Shown: positions 12,206-24,313 of the stretch, in pieces
Layout of the letters: every line of letters starts with the position of its first letter
How positions within the stretch are numbered: position 1 is the first letter of the stretch
NCBI GenBank assembly: GCA_033980235.1
Contig: CM067070.1
Span: forward strand, 27,308,627-27,372,626
Length of the DNA stretch: 64,000 bases
Reading direction: 5' to 3'
Source of the DNA: Diadema setosum
Lineage: Eukaryota > Echinodermata > Echinoidea > Diadematoida > Diadematidae
Translations under genes and position numbers: made by a program
The notes under the pieces: generated by a model
Seen by the model: only the letters and a program-made list of their open reading frames with translations
Databases searched by the model: none
What the model was told of the DNA's origin: nothing

Positions 12206-12322
12206 GTCGAAATGTTTCGTGTGAAAAACATCCCTGCTCGCCGAGGAGTGAGTGTCATGATTTCGCTGTTGGCTACACCTGTGTTTGCCCCTCTGGATTT
12301 AGTGGCGTCAAGTGCAATAACG
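12206..12322 (+). CDS. Receptor exon: EGF-like domain 3, GC donor
   Basis: A 117-bp exon, acceptor ATAATCTGCAG, phase 1-1, 39 codons reading CEKHPCSPRSEC then GYTCVCPSGFSGVKC, a clean six-cysteine EGF. The donor is G|GCAAGT, a GC-AG intron, with an otherwise perfect match to U1; no GT nearby keeps the frame. The following intron is the longest between modules (8.2 kb) and holds the big foldback, the LINE and other repeats. Confidence 0.75.
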
Positions 12323-12543
12323 GCAAGTACATGCAATACCATGTCAATATCTCTTGAGCTGTTATTTTTGGTTTCGTGTATGATTGATAAGACGCAAGAG
12401 GAGCCTTATTATAAACCTTAATGTATTAAATACAATGACTGATTGTCATACGGTATATGCGTGTATGAGGTATAAAAGGCCTACCTGAAGAAGGGACGGA
12501 GGTTTGGCCTGGGTTTACGATACGTAAACGCATGTGATTCATT

Positions 12544-12805
<262 letters not shown>

Positions 12806-12828
12806 ACAGTTGACCTCGCCTAGGTCGA

Positions 12829-12883
12829 TATATTTACGTGGAGCACAGCTACACCATGACGATTTCACCCATTTGGCACATGA
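12829..12883 (+). other. Partial copy of the start of the CUBL3 exon
   Basis: About 50 bp match the 5' part of the exon at 20508 (shared GAGCACAGC and CACCATGACGATTTCACC), reading in the same frame as YVEHSYTMTISP versus YVEHSHTMTISP. Similarity stops on both sides. It lies 0.5 kb after EGF3, where a CUB-like exon would be expected. It is either a dead exon fragment or a repeat that was recruited into the exon. Confidence 0.6.
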
Positions 12884-13308
12884 TGGCAAAAACAGCCAGT
12901 GTTCAATTTTGCCTTTACTGTTTTTTTCCCCCTACCGGCTTCATCAGAGCTTTTGAAATAAAAAGCTTGAACAGAAACAATCAATTTCTATTGCAACGGA
13001 ACTTGAACTGTGTCAAACAAAATTAGAAGAGGTATATGACATAATATATCAACATGCACACCAGCAAAATAATAGTACCGGGGTATTCGCAATAAGGTAA
13101 TGCAAAGTAAGGCAACGAAATCATTGAGCTCACAAGAATTATGAAAGATCAAACTGTTTGGGAAAAAAAGTAGTGATGAATAGTGTAGAGTTGGCATACT
13201 TTGACCCAGATGCTTTGGTATTAATAGATTCTCAAATAATGCGAGCAGTAAAGAGAAAGTAACAATTGCAGAATTTGAAGTTTTGAATACACACACACAC
13301 ACACACCC

Positions 13309-13339
<31 letters not shown>

Positions 13340-13564
13340 AACATATATAAACATGTATAAGGAACAGTACAAACTCCACACTGTCATCAAATCTGAAAGT
13401 TTAGTACACAATCATGACAATGTCTTTACGAAAATGTTGAAAATTGATTACCTTTTTCGTCAGTTATAAGGATTTTGTTGTTTATGTACATGTATCCTCC
13501 GTATCAAAATAATGTGATATAGTTGAACTGTGTATAGATTAGATTATCTAAATACCTGGTTATG

Positions 13565-13613
<49 letters not shown>

Positions 13614-14046
13614 ATTCAAATTCAAATTCAAACTTTATTTTCACTTTCTTTCTTCAACAGAATGTATAAGAAACAATATCATGAACTTGACATGCGACTC
13701 GTTGTAAATATATATAACCAGACAGGATTAACAACATATTCTTGTCTACATGATCAGTAAAATAAAGATACATACACTCTATATATACACACTGAGGAGA
13801 AAAAAAAGTGGAGGTACCCACTCAAAAGACTAAGCTTGTAACATGTGGATACCTCTGAGGGAAAGGGGGAAAATGGGGTGAAAACTTACAACTACAAAGA
13901 GTGCGGGAAACTGGGGAAGCGGGGAATAGAGAAAAAAAGAAAGCAAAAGTGTGAAAAAAAGAAACAACAAACAGGGAAAAGAGGAAGAGAGAGAGAAGAG
14001 AGAGAGAGAAACCAAAAATTTGTTGATGCATACACCAAGGGCGAAA

Positions 14047-17000
14047 GAATCAGGGTATTAAAGTACCATTCAGTGACCGGTCGAAAACTGGTGTCGAAAA
14101 ATCGAATATTGCGTGGAAATCCCGTCGCCCGTCGCCTATTCCAACGGAAAAATGAATAAAATATCAATATCCTATTTTCAACTGAAAATGGAACACAGGA
14201 TAATGGATTTGCTCTTAAATTCTGTTTTTCGCGTTTCATTATAATGAAATGTCAAAAAATGACTCAAAATCCTATTTTCTGAACATTTTCAAAAAATGGG
14301 AAATGAAAAACAGGATATCGGTTCGATATTCGTTTTTCCATTTGCAACGAGCGACGGGATATTGAAGACCGCCCCCAACGGCCACTTTATTTCGACACAT
14401 AAATCAGTGGTAGCGGTTTGGTATTATTCAGCGTCTAGATGAAGAAGACTATACCTTGGCTACGATATTATATGCTACGCACCTCATCAAACTATCCAGC
14501 AGGCACATGGCGTGTAGCTCTTTGTAGCGACGTGCTCTGCTGCGAAACGACAAGTTTGTAGAGACTTCCGACCGTAATTATGCGATATTTCCATCTACGG
14601 AAAACCTTTTTCTTCTCCCACTGAAACTGAGATGCACTAAGAAAATAGTTTCAGATGAAATCCTCGAATTTCAACAACTTCATCAATCACAATGTCGGTG
14701 AAAACGGAGAAAGGAGTTGCGTTTCCCTTTTCAATGTGCTAGGACGAGGATTGTGATTTTGTTTTTGCTGTTACTTTTTATATGACTGCTCTTGGTTGCT
14801 ATGACACACAGAATATTTTTTTTTGGGGGGGGGGGAGGGGGCGAACACAATTCACCATAGTGATATATTAAAGTTCGTAGGTACAATTGAATTGAATTTA
14901 AGATTATTTTTTATACATTTTGAGTTATGATTGATTGATTTATATTTAGTTTTGTTTCCGATCCAACCTTTTTGTCCCTGGGTTTCAGACTTTATGTGTA
15001 TAGGACATACATATAATTGATCCAGTATTTCACTGTTTTTGTTTTTGTTTTTGGTTGTGTTTTTTTTTTTAGTCATTCTTCACAAAACCCAATAGTATTT
15101 ATGAATTTCGGTGCATATACATTGTTAATTGCACAGTGGTGTATGTATTACCACATAAGGATTCTCATAGAGAAAACGTTGGGTCATGGAGTCTCAGGTT
15201 AATGATACACGAAGCTAAGGTGTTGAAATCATTTTTTATTTTTATTTTTATTGTGTATCTAAGATGGTTTGGGTATGTTGATGACACCTGGTATCGTGAA
15301 TTTGTTGTCTGACGGTGATTTTTTTTTTGGGGGGGGGTGGGGGGGTGGGGGCAGATGTTTTGGGTCATCGGATAGGATTTGGGTGCTAAGAATATATTAT
15401 TAATTAGCAGTGCAGTTATATTTGTTTTGTGGGGTTTTTTTTCAGAGATGTACTCTCATAACACTTTTTTTTTTGGTATACTGGAGTGACTTTTTTTTAT
15501 GGGGGGGGGGGGTGGGACGAATACCATTCCCCATAATGATATTTCTAGTTTTATGTACAATAATTCACCTGGTGTACATGCTCAATTTGAAATTATTTGT
15601 ATTATTATCTACTATTATTATTTTTTATGTGGGTGTCTTCAATTACTTCCTGACGTGCTTCCTTCAGTTGAGTTTGATTGCTTTTTTCCAACCCGGCAAC
15701 ATAGGGAAGCTCACCATCAGGGAAAACCTGACATCTTGCATCCTTAAAGTAATTTGTTTGCTTTGTTAGTTTATCTGTTATCACTTGTATTGTATTGCAA
15801 ATGTCGAATAAAATGATAATAATGATAACAATAATAACTTCGTTTTATGTTCACCTGTATTTTTTGTTATCATGTGTAAACATCTAAGATTAGATTCACA
15901 AATTTATACACAAAACATACACCAAATGAAACCCTCTGTTGGTTGTGATTAATCCCTCTTCTCACCATTAAATTCTTTAGATGCCCCTTCTTTTCTTGCT
16001 TTTTCATGTAATAATTTCATTTCAATTTCATTTGATGGTGCATGTCCAGAAGTAACCACCAGGTGGACCATGAGACTACACTCTATTTTGTTTTATGGAC
16101 TGTCCACCTGACTGGTCATGACAGAAAATTCAATGTAACATACCGTTAATAAGGCACCTTTTATAGAACAATATTAACTGATTCAATCAAAGATACATCT
16201 CCAACAATGAATTCTAGACAACTCACAAGCGCGCATACAATAATCAAAGAAAGACAGTTTTCCTCTTTATTATTTTTTATTTTATTTATTCGCTTTCCAC
16301 TCATGGGAAGAAATTGCCCTTTCAGCTAAAGTTAGGGCTGATAGAGAAGCATGAAAAGTAGGGGCAGCTAAAGAAACATGCGGTGAGAAAAGAGGTGAAT
16401 CATAACGAACAGAGGATTTCACTTGGTGTATACATTGTGTAGAATATGATTATAAATTTGTTAGACTAATCTTAGATGTTTGCATAATAAGAAAAAAAAA
16501 AACTTACAACGAAGTATGTAGCACAATGGTCTGGTCATAAATAATAAACAAATTCAAAACAGAGTCTCTATAATTATATAGAATTGCTGAATAGGTTTGG
16601 AAATGAGAAGGGCCTACATTGAATAATTTACCAGTTCCATCCCCCCCCCCCAGAATAGCTATGATCGGTACTATTCTAACTGTTGTCCTGGTACAGTGAC
16701 AAAGGAAACGCAACTCCTTTCTCCGTTTTCACCGACATTGTGATTGGTGAAGTTGTTGAAATTCGAGGATTTCATCTGAAACTATTTTCTTAGTTCATCT
16801 CAGTTTCAGTCGGAGAAGAAAAAGGTTTTCCGTAGATGGAAATATCGCATAATTACGGTCGGAAGTCTCTACAAACTTGTCGTTTCGCAGCAGAGCACGT
16901 CGCTACAAAGAGCTACACGCCATGTGCCTGCTGGATAGTTTGATGAAGTGCGTAGCATATAATATCGTAGCCAAGGTATAGTCTTCTTCATCTAGACGCT

Positions 17001-17389
17001 GAATAATACCAAACCGCTACCACTGATTTATGTGTCGAAATAAAGTGGCCGTTGGGGGCGGTCTTCAATATCCCGTCGCTCGTTGCAAATGGAAAATGGA
17101 AAAGCGAATATCGAACCGATATCCTGTTTTTCTTTTCCTATTTTTTGAAATGCTCAGAAAATAGGATTTTGAGTCATTTTTTGTCATTTCATTATAATGA
17201 AAGGCGAAAAACAGAATTTAGGAGCAAATCCATTATCCTGTGTTCCATTTTCAGTTGAAAATAGGATATTGATATTTTATTCATTTTTCCGTTGGAATAG
17301 GCGACGGGCGACGGGATTTCCACGCAATATTCGATTTTTCGACATCAGTTGTCGACCGGTCACTGAATGGTACTTTAATACCCTGATTC
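14047..17389. mobile_element. Giant foldback element with ~700-bp arms
   Basis: The left arm (14047-14728) and right arm (16696-17389) are inverted copies of each other with few differences, starting CAGGGTATTAAAGTACC. The 2-kb spacer has no recognised gene; it holds two related G-run blocks (around 14830 and 15510, each followed by 'CAT(A)ATGATAT'-like text) and a LINE-tail-like stretch. It belongs to the foldback/long-TIR type of DNA element, lies in the intron after EGF3, and could extrude or form a very long RNA hairpin if transcribed. Confidence 0.8.
15640..15840 (+). repeat. LINE tail-like fragment inside the foldback spacer
   Basis: Coding-like text with the block 'cccggcaacatagggaag' followed by 'gtattgtattgcaaatgtcg' and an (AATAATGAT)-type microsatellite end, the style of CR1/L2 3' ends. 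No protein motif is strong enough to be sure. Confidence 0.3.
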
Positions 17390-17600
17390 GAAAGCCCATA
17401 GAGACAATTAGCCAGGTGTTTTCGAAAGTGACAAATTGTCGAGCAGCTTTCCAGCGGAAGAGATTCAACTGTGAGGACGAATGAACGAGAGCACGTATAG
17501 AATACTACCAGGTAGTAAAAATAAGTGATACCTCAAGAGAACGCAGCCTTTCAGTCAAAGAAGAGAAGATGATATCGTGCTCACAAAATATATTACAAAA

Positions 17601-19035
17601 TTAAAAACATTCAGTTACATTATAAGACTTCAAAAGAAGCATTTTCAATCTCGTTTTAAAAGAATTCAATGAAGGTGCACTTTTTATATCCATAGGAAGG
17701 GAGTTCCAGAATCTTGTACCTACATAAATAAAAGTCTGTTGAGCTAACAAGGTTCTTAACAGAGGTAAATGGAATTCATTTGATTGTCTAGTTGGGTATC
17801 TATGGTATGTCCGGTTGCGCATAAACATGGATTTAAATACAAACGGGAGGCAATTATTATTATAAGTATACATAAACTGCCCTAATTGTAATAAAAACAA
17901 ATCCTTAATTTTCAAAATCTTGTTATCAAAAAACAAAGGATCTGTATGAGAATATGGGACAGTATTACAAATAATGCGAAGAGCCTTCTGTTGTAACAGT
18001 AGAATCCTATCCAATAATGATTGATGCGTGTTTCCCCATACCAAAATTCCACAATTTAAATAAGGCAATATCAAAGATGAATACAATGTTAACAGCGAAT
18101 GCTGAGGAATAGACAGTTTTAATCTATTAATAACACCTATGTTACGTGAAATTTTCTTGCAAACATTATCGATATGAAATTTCCAAGAAAGTTTGTTATC
18201 AACTGTAACACCGAGAAACTTTATATGGGGAACACTTTCTAAGACAGCGTCACCAAAACTAATGTCCATATCTAAATTATCTAAAGTGTTACTAAAAAGC
18301 ATATATTTTGTTTTTTGGATATTCAAAGACAACTTATTTGCTTTTATCCACTCACATAAATTTTCTAATTCGGAATTAACTGTCTGCACAAGAATATTTG
18401 GGTCTTCATGTGAGTAAAAAACATTTGAATCGTCGGCAAAAAGTATGAACGATAACACATCTGACGAAGCACAAAAAATCATTAATGTAAACAATAATGG
18501 GCCCAATAAACCACCATGTGGCACGCCACACTTCAGTTCTCTCATATCAGAATTATGATTGTTCAAAACTACATATTGTTTGCGATCAGTTACATAACTC
18601 CTGAACCACTCCAAGGCCTTCCCACGTATACCATAATGAGACAACTTGTAGAGTAAGATGTCATGGTTTATAGTGTCGAAGGCCTTGGAGAAGTCCAGGA
18701 AGATACTAATCAAATGTGACCGATTGTCTAAAGCATGTGCTACTTTGTCAACAAAATTAAGCAAAGCATGACAGGTGCTATGCTTTTCTCGGAATCCAAA
18801 CTGCGAATTTGTAAAAACATCACACATCTTTAAAAAATTCATCGTTCTTTTATATATAATTTTCTCTAAAATCTTGGACAAACAAGATAGTGTAAAGAAA
18901 TAGGCCTGTAATTACTAACACCTAACTTATCTCCATTCTTATATATGGGAATAACTTTAGCTATTTTCATTTGCTCCGGAAACACACCCGTTAACATTGA
19001 CAAATGAAAAATATGTGCCAATATAATATTATAAT
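17601..19035 (-). pseudogene. LINE reverse transcriptase fragment (CR1/jockey-like)
   Basis: A 426-codon open frame (17601-18881) encodes the RT of a non-LTR retrotransposon: F-L-D-F-S-K-A-F-D-T-I-N-H (first catalytic Asp), a G-x-x-x-G-P-L-L-F block, FADD (the catalytic Asp pair) and the C-terminal motif typical of LINE ORF2 ends (TRFWNSLPMDIK). Upstream, in another frame, FPEQMKIAKVIPIYKNGDK and YRPISL continue the RT; an apparent 2-nt insertion near 18889-18893 separates them. No endonuclease domain is present: the copy is 5'-truncated at about 19035. It is antisense to the receptor gene. Confidence 0.85.
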
Positions 19036-19699
19036 ATGTGTGTGTACGAACGAAGTATATAGGGACCTACATCCAGTGACTTAGCTTTCTACCGCACTTT
19101 ATTTGTCAAGCATTCTGGCTTTTATGGCATGGTCTTTTTTGCGGATATATTTCGACAACAGTCGAAATCATGATTAATGGGATCTGAAAATGAATTAATG
19201 GTGCATTTTTAATAACTTAAATTATACATACATGTATTCATGACTATACTGATATTTATTCTTAGCCCACACGACGATCATCTGACTTTCATCTCAATAA
19301 TCCTAGATCCCAGTTAGCACATAAATCAATTAGACATCATGGTCCTGACGCATGGAACCCAGTCCCATCACACTTAAATCACGAACAGCACTTTATTCCT
19401 TCAAGGCAACCGTCAAAAGTATTTGTTGTCTATACCAATTAAATTGATAATGTGTCTGACATAGGAACTTGATTTCAAATATCTCATTTGCATTATCGGT
19501 TGATTATGTTCTTAAAATGCAGTGCTTCATTTCTGAATCATTTTTTTCCCATAGTTATGTATTATTTTGAGGTCTATGCATATCCACACATAAGATGCGG
19601 CACCTTGAACAATTTGAGGCTTAACAGAGGCATGGAACCGTCACAACATCCTCCTCAACCTTGGTTTCAGGCCTAGGATGGGGCAGCCTCCATTCTCGC

Positions 19700-20005
19700 C
19701 GGCTCCTCTCTCAGTGCTCTCTCTTCCATCGATTACATCATCAACTCGTTTGCATGCCTTTTCCTCAGGGAATCATAATATTATCAGCAACATACTCCGG
19801 AAGACATGACCACCCAGCCAAATATGTCATACCCAAAGCTACAATAGACACATTCAAATTTGCAACTTTCCCAAAGTCAATTCGACTATGGAATAATTTA
19901 CCAGGATCTGTGGCACTCGCTCCAAACCCATCCATGTTCAGAGAGGTTGCACTGCCCTTCATCAATAAGATGCAACCTCTTGCTGGGTCCCACATGCTGT
20001 AGAAA
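19700..20005 (+). pseudogene. LINE ORF2 C-terminal relic (CR1-like, second family)
   Basis: An open stretch encodes RHDHPAKYVIPKATIDTF, then FFP-like FPKSIRLWNNLPGSVALAP, then a helix and stop. This is the terminal domain seen at the end of many CR1/L2 ORF2 proteins (R-x-W-N-x-L-P). No RT core precedes it, so it is a 5'-truncated insertion in sense orientation to the receptor gene. Confidence 0.6.
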
Positions 20006-20507
20006 GGGACCAATGTTTTTACTTGTACAGACATTCTCACTTTTATTGTACAAAGGAGAGACACACACAACCTTGTCACTTTGGCACCTCCACTGGCACA
20101 TGACACGATTTGCATCCTGGTATAGCCTCCTTGGAGCTGCGAATGGGATTACTGCAACAAGTAACAAGTAACAAACACATGCTTACGATTTTCACCTCAT
20201 AAACATTTCCTTTTTTTTCTGACGTCGAATATCATCGTTGATTATAGATTTTGTAAGTTATGTTTGCGCTGTTTATTCTCTAGTCCGTAATGTTGAAAAA
20301 TGTAATTCTTGATGTTATTTTGAATCGAAGTGATGAAAAATGCAGAATGAAACCGAACAAACAAACTATATCGTAAAACATACTGAAATATGCAGATTCA
20401 TGACAATTAAAATGTCGGTCGAGTGACGTAAAACTGAATGGACAAGTCATACACATACATTATGCTACTGTTAGTGTCTTATTAAATCAAAATTTACGTA
20501 CATACAG

Positions 20508-20834
20508 CTACTCACATCAAGCGTGTTTACGTAGAGCACAGCCACACCATGACGATTTCACCAGTAGAGCACATGACAGTACCCCTTTGGCAAGTACAGA
20601 CCGATGAGTTCTGCGGCGTTGGTCTTACAAGTGCCATCCCCACAACAGTCTGGAGCGGGTTCTTCTACTTGAAAGTCATGGTGAACTTTACCCACGTGTA
20701 TTTCTACACCGAGTTAACAAATGTTATGTCGTATCAATTTTTCGAGAGCTCTCTTTTGTGGGTGGATATTATGACAGGAGATGGCACATATGAGCTCCAC
20801 CTCTACAGTGACTGTGCTTATACAGGCACGACAG
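20508..20834 (+). CDS. Receptor exon: CUB-like domain 3
   Basis: A 327-bp exon, acceptor GTACATACAG, donor GTTAGT, phase 1-1, 109 codons. Core PLWQVQTDEFCGVGL and terminal Cys (YSDCAYTG) match the sister domains, so the mid and C-terminal Cys pair is present. Its first 70 bp are closely similar to an intronic stretch near 12829-12883. Aromatic residues are frequent, as in the other modules. Confidence 0.7.
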
Positions 20835-21028
20835 GTTAGTTCCACATTCTGAAGATTCCTTTTTTGACTTGGACTGTATAATTCTCCCTCTTTCTGTTTT
20901 CTCGTTTCTCGTGATCATAATTGGGTAAAAAAAAATTGTTCATACATAATCAGTTGTCCTCCTTCCGTATCCTTTCTGTCATTACTTCCAAAAAGTTATC
21001 AGTGCGACGTAGGAAACATTTTACCTTA

Positions 21029-21384
21029 AAGGGGAAGGATAGTAACTGATCAGTGGGAATCAGTGGAAATGCTGGGAGGTGATTGTTCCAATCCTTATGG
21101 GATTCATTCAAGAGTTCATTGTATATCTATTGTTGTGTGAAAATGATTTGTTTCAGAACGGTCTCATATTCAAATAATGTGCAGATTAATGCTCCGTCAC
21201 TGACCAGGGACGCTAACCTGGAAGCATTAAACTGCACATTAATTGAATATGAGACCATTCTGAAGCAAATCATTTTCACACAATAGATATACAATGAACT
21301 CTTGAATGAATCCCATAAGGATTGGAACAATCATCTCCCAGCATTTCCACTGATTCCCACTGATCAGTTACTAGCCTTCCCCTT
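21029..21384. mobile_element. Foldback MITE family D, copy 1
   Basis: A 356-bp near-perfect palindrome, TA-flanked, with arms sharing ACTGATCAGTGGGAATCAG. Both strands read almost identically, so it can fold into one long hairpin. Confidence 0.85.
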
Positions 21385-21723
21385 TAATCACAAGAGAACC
21401 CCACCAGACGCACTAAGTAGGGTCTACGTATGTATGTTTATATATATATATATATATATATACTCCTAGATGGGTCATTTGGGAGACATTTCCATTTGTT
21501 TTATATGCAAATTTGTTAAATACATGTTCAATGGCAGTTTACGCAATGGAGACACGAAAATTGTCTCCTTAATGACCAGTTGTCTCCCTAATGAAGACAC
21601 TTCCCCCCAATGTGTCTCCCTAAGGTGCCATCTAGATATATATATATATATATATGTATAATATGCAAAGAGAAAAATAAAATATACACAAGAATATCAT
21701 GCAGACATTAGACACTACATTTG

Positions 21724-21757
<34 letters not shown>

Positions 21758-21769
21758 TATATTTATGTA

Positions 21770-22017
21770 TGAAGAGTTTGTTTGCAAAAACCGATAAGTC
21801 CATATTTGCCAAATGGAGATATTTGCGATTAAAGGTCAAGAAAAATAAAGAGAATAACAATAAATTTTTTGCTTCTTTTGACCATAACTTCAAAAATATA
21901 CCTTTATATGTAGTGACCAATAGATCATTTAAAAGGTATTATTTTGTACTTTATGACAGAGATCGTACTTCAAAATCTTCAAAAATGGACTTATCGGTTT
22001 TTGCAAACAAACCCTTC

Positions 22018-22018
<1 letters not shown>
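21770..22018 (+). mobile_element. TA-tract element family E, copy 2
   Basis: Same family as 9258-9507, between (TA)n tracts. One frame is open end to end (SLFAKTDKSIFAKWRYLRL, later MDLSVFANKPF). The protein's first and last parts resemble each other's reverse reading because the DNA ends are inverted repeats, so the ORF may be a by-product. Confidence 0.8.
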
Positions 22019-22052
<34 letters not shown>

Positions 22053-22169
22053 ATTATATATATATACATGAAAAAAGGGGAAGAAGCATACAATATTGTT
22101 CCACCAGTGGGTTATTTGCTGGACTTCTGAATGGAAATGTACACTTCTAACCATTTCCATTTTATTTAG

Positions 22170-22286
22170 GTGGCTCGACTTACTGCAACACAAATCCATG
22201 TGGTCTGACTGGACGGTGTGAAGAAAGAGAAAGAGGATACGAGTGCTTTTGCATGCCAGGATTTGGCGGCAAATCCTGTTTGAAAG
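22170..22286 (+). CDS. Receptor exon: EGF-like domain 4
   Basis: A 117-bp exon, acceptor CATTTTATTTAG, donor GTATAA, phase 1-1, 39 codons. It reads CNTNPCGLTGRC, a charged EERER loop, then GYECFCMPGFGGKSC. Six cysteines in EGF spacing. It lies between two transposon copies (TA-tract element at 21.77-22.02 kb and mariner-like element from 22.46 kb) and is itself intact. Confidence 0.78.
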
Positions 22287-22353
22287 GTATAATCCAATAT
22301 AAGTATGTATAAGGAAAGACATTGATATATATATATATGTATGTATGTATGAG

Positions 22354-22447
22354 ATAAGGTAGTCCACGTGTTGGCAAGATAACGGTTTATTTCACCGTTG
22401 GTGATTACAGCATGAACTTTGTTGCAGCTTTGTTACTTATCTTTTTA
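22354..22447 (+). repeat. Deleted relative of the 551-760 element
   Basis: Shares GTAGTCCACGTGTTGGCAAG and ACAGCATGAACTTTGTTGCA with 515-760 but has lost the long hairpin core. Confidence 0.55.
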
Positions 22448-22462
22448 TATTTATGATGTATA

Positions 22463-23635
22463 CTAAATGTTTCAAAAAACATTTCTCACTTTTGATCATT
22501 AATAGTTCAAAACTATTCATTCGATGAAACTGTCATTGATATGAGTAATAGCTGAATAGTGTACAATTTTGTTGAAGGCAATTTTACTGTGAAAGCATAA
22601 ATTAGTTTCATTAAATGTAGGATTGATTTTGAAGTAAGGTTTCAGATTTTGGTCAAATTTCAACCCTCTGTACAAAAACTGAACTTTGCACAGGAACCAA
22701 TGATGTGTATGTGAGTGTGTACTGACAATGATCCTGAACAAAGGACATGCCTGGCACATGAATGCTTAATCAATATTTCATGTGGATTGGCCTGGGCACC
22801 TCTAGTCTGGATTCATGTACGGTAAAGGATAAAATTCATATCACATGGAAAAAGTTAGCAAACACATTTCATTCCAGCTGGCAATCATTTTCAAATTTTG
22901 CTTCACATATCACTAAATTGGGGATATAGATAAGCATAAATGATCTAAAGTTCCTTATTTTGATACAACTGTCTACTAATTAAATAGTCTGACAAATTTG
23001 TCAATTTTTCGATAAAAAGAGATCATTTTTTGGTGAAGAGTTCAGCAGCACTTATCATTAGGGCTATTTGTTTCACAGTAGATTTATTTCAGGCTCCATA
23101 TACAGACGTGTATACTCTAATTGATTTTATTTGCTTCCTGTCACCATGTTTACGATAGAACAGAAGGTAATCATTGTAATTTCGTTTTTCAGAAGTGGGG
23201 AGAGCACTATCGCGACTCAACGACAGTATCGGCAGGCGTTTGACTTTACACAAATACTGCCAGAGGCTGAATTAAGACTAGTTGTGATAGTGGAATTTCT
23301 CATGAATAAATAATGAAGCATTCAAACCCTGACCATTGTTCAGGACAATTGTCACGGTGTTAACCACACACTCCCATTCACACCCATTGACCCCTGTGCA
23401 AAGTGAAATTTAGTATAGAGCAATTGCAGAGGGTTGAAAATAAAGCAAAATGTGGAACCTAACTGTGAAATTAATCATGGATTTCATGAAACTGATTTAT
23501 GTTTTCATATTTAAACCACCTCCAACCAAATTGTACAGTATTCAGCTATCACTCATATCAATGACAATTCTATCTGATATATAGTTTTTGAATTATTAAG
23601 AATCACAAGTGGAAAATGTTTTTTGAAACACCTAG
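22463..23635. mobile_element. Mariner/Tc1-type element, 1.2 kb, copy B
   Basis: Same element as copy A, with alignable sequence along its whole length and TA flanks. Its internal frame from 23146 is intact for 55 codons (TIEQKVIIVISFFRSGES, then TQRQYRQAF), resembling the helix-turn-helix start (DUF4817 type) of mariner-like transposases. No DDE catalytic part remains, so it is non-autonomous. Confidence 0.75.
23146..23313 (+). pseudogene. Transposase N-terminal HTH relic
   Basis: A 55-codon frame inside copy B: an F-T-I-E-Q-K start, an S-F-F-R-S-G-E turn, then Q-R-Q-Y-R-Q, the layout of the DUF4817-like HTH that binds mariner-like TIRs. It stops without a catalytic domain. In copy A the same region is frameshifted. 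Confidence 0.5.
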
Positions 23636-23766
23636 TATATATATATTTCTCTTATTTCTTTTTTCTTTTTGGTAGCCCAGATCCGGCACCTAAGATTTTA
23701 ATTGATACTTTTGCTTTTTGATATATTTTGGGCCATTTGAATGGGCGCCTACCTTTTTTTTTAGGG

Positions 23767-23772
23767 CACAAA

Positions 23773-23823
<51 letters not shown>
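23767..23823. repeat. (CA)n microsatellite
   Basis: A nearly pure CA run of about 55 bp just after the mariner-like copy B. Shorter TG/CA runs lie at about 3190-3208, 13286-13307, 52071-52093, 59384-59402 and 63297-63314. Confidence 0.95.
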
Positions 23824-23826
<3 letters not shown>

Positions 23827-23958
23827 TTTGTGTCGCGCGGAAATGTGATACTGAAGATGCTTAATTTGAAAACTTGTAGAAAATTGAATTACATTTGACT
23901 CCAAAGACTGCACGTTCGTATAATATAGGCCTAAGTAAATAATAACAATATGTCTATA

Positions 23959-24166
23959 CAGTGATACCGTGAATTCCCGTTATAACGAACACGGTTGTAA
24001 CGTAATTCTGGTTACAACTAATGGAAAAAAAATCGGGCTGCAACATTATTTGCTCCATGTTTTTTTTTTTCACTATTTCTTTGTTCAGCTACTAGTATAA
24101 CGAAATTCCGATATAACCAAAGAAAACCGCCAGTCCCGAGGACTTCGTTATAACAGGAGACCACTG
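23959..24166. mobile_element. pogo/Tigger-like MITE, copy 1
   Basis: CAGTGATACC...CCACTG between TA duplications, with inverted arms carrying CCCGTTATAACGAACACGG and TCCCGAGGACTTCG. TIR beginning CAGT, TA target and the 'cgttataacgaa' word are typical of pogo/Tigger derivatives. It ends 148 bp before the CUBL4 exon. Confidence 0.7.
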
Positions 24167-24313
24167 TATAAGATATTCGATCATCCTGTTCATGTTGTCG
24201 CTTTGAAAGTAATGACCGAGCTATTTGATCTAGTGAGACATATGAGTGTAATCCATAACTGGCATGCACTCTCTCTTTTATCTTGGTTGTCTGTCTTTTG
24301 TCATTCTCCACAG

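Noticed and set aside
17197..17484. 95-codon frame, also mirrored at 13892-14239
   Set aside because: Part of the inverted arms of the giant foldback; the same text appears in both arms and has no known domain.
24283..24313. An ATG-less upstream extension of the CUBL4 frame as a separate gene start
   Set aside because: The acceptor CCACAG and phase agreement with the other modules show this is an internal exon.
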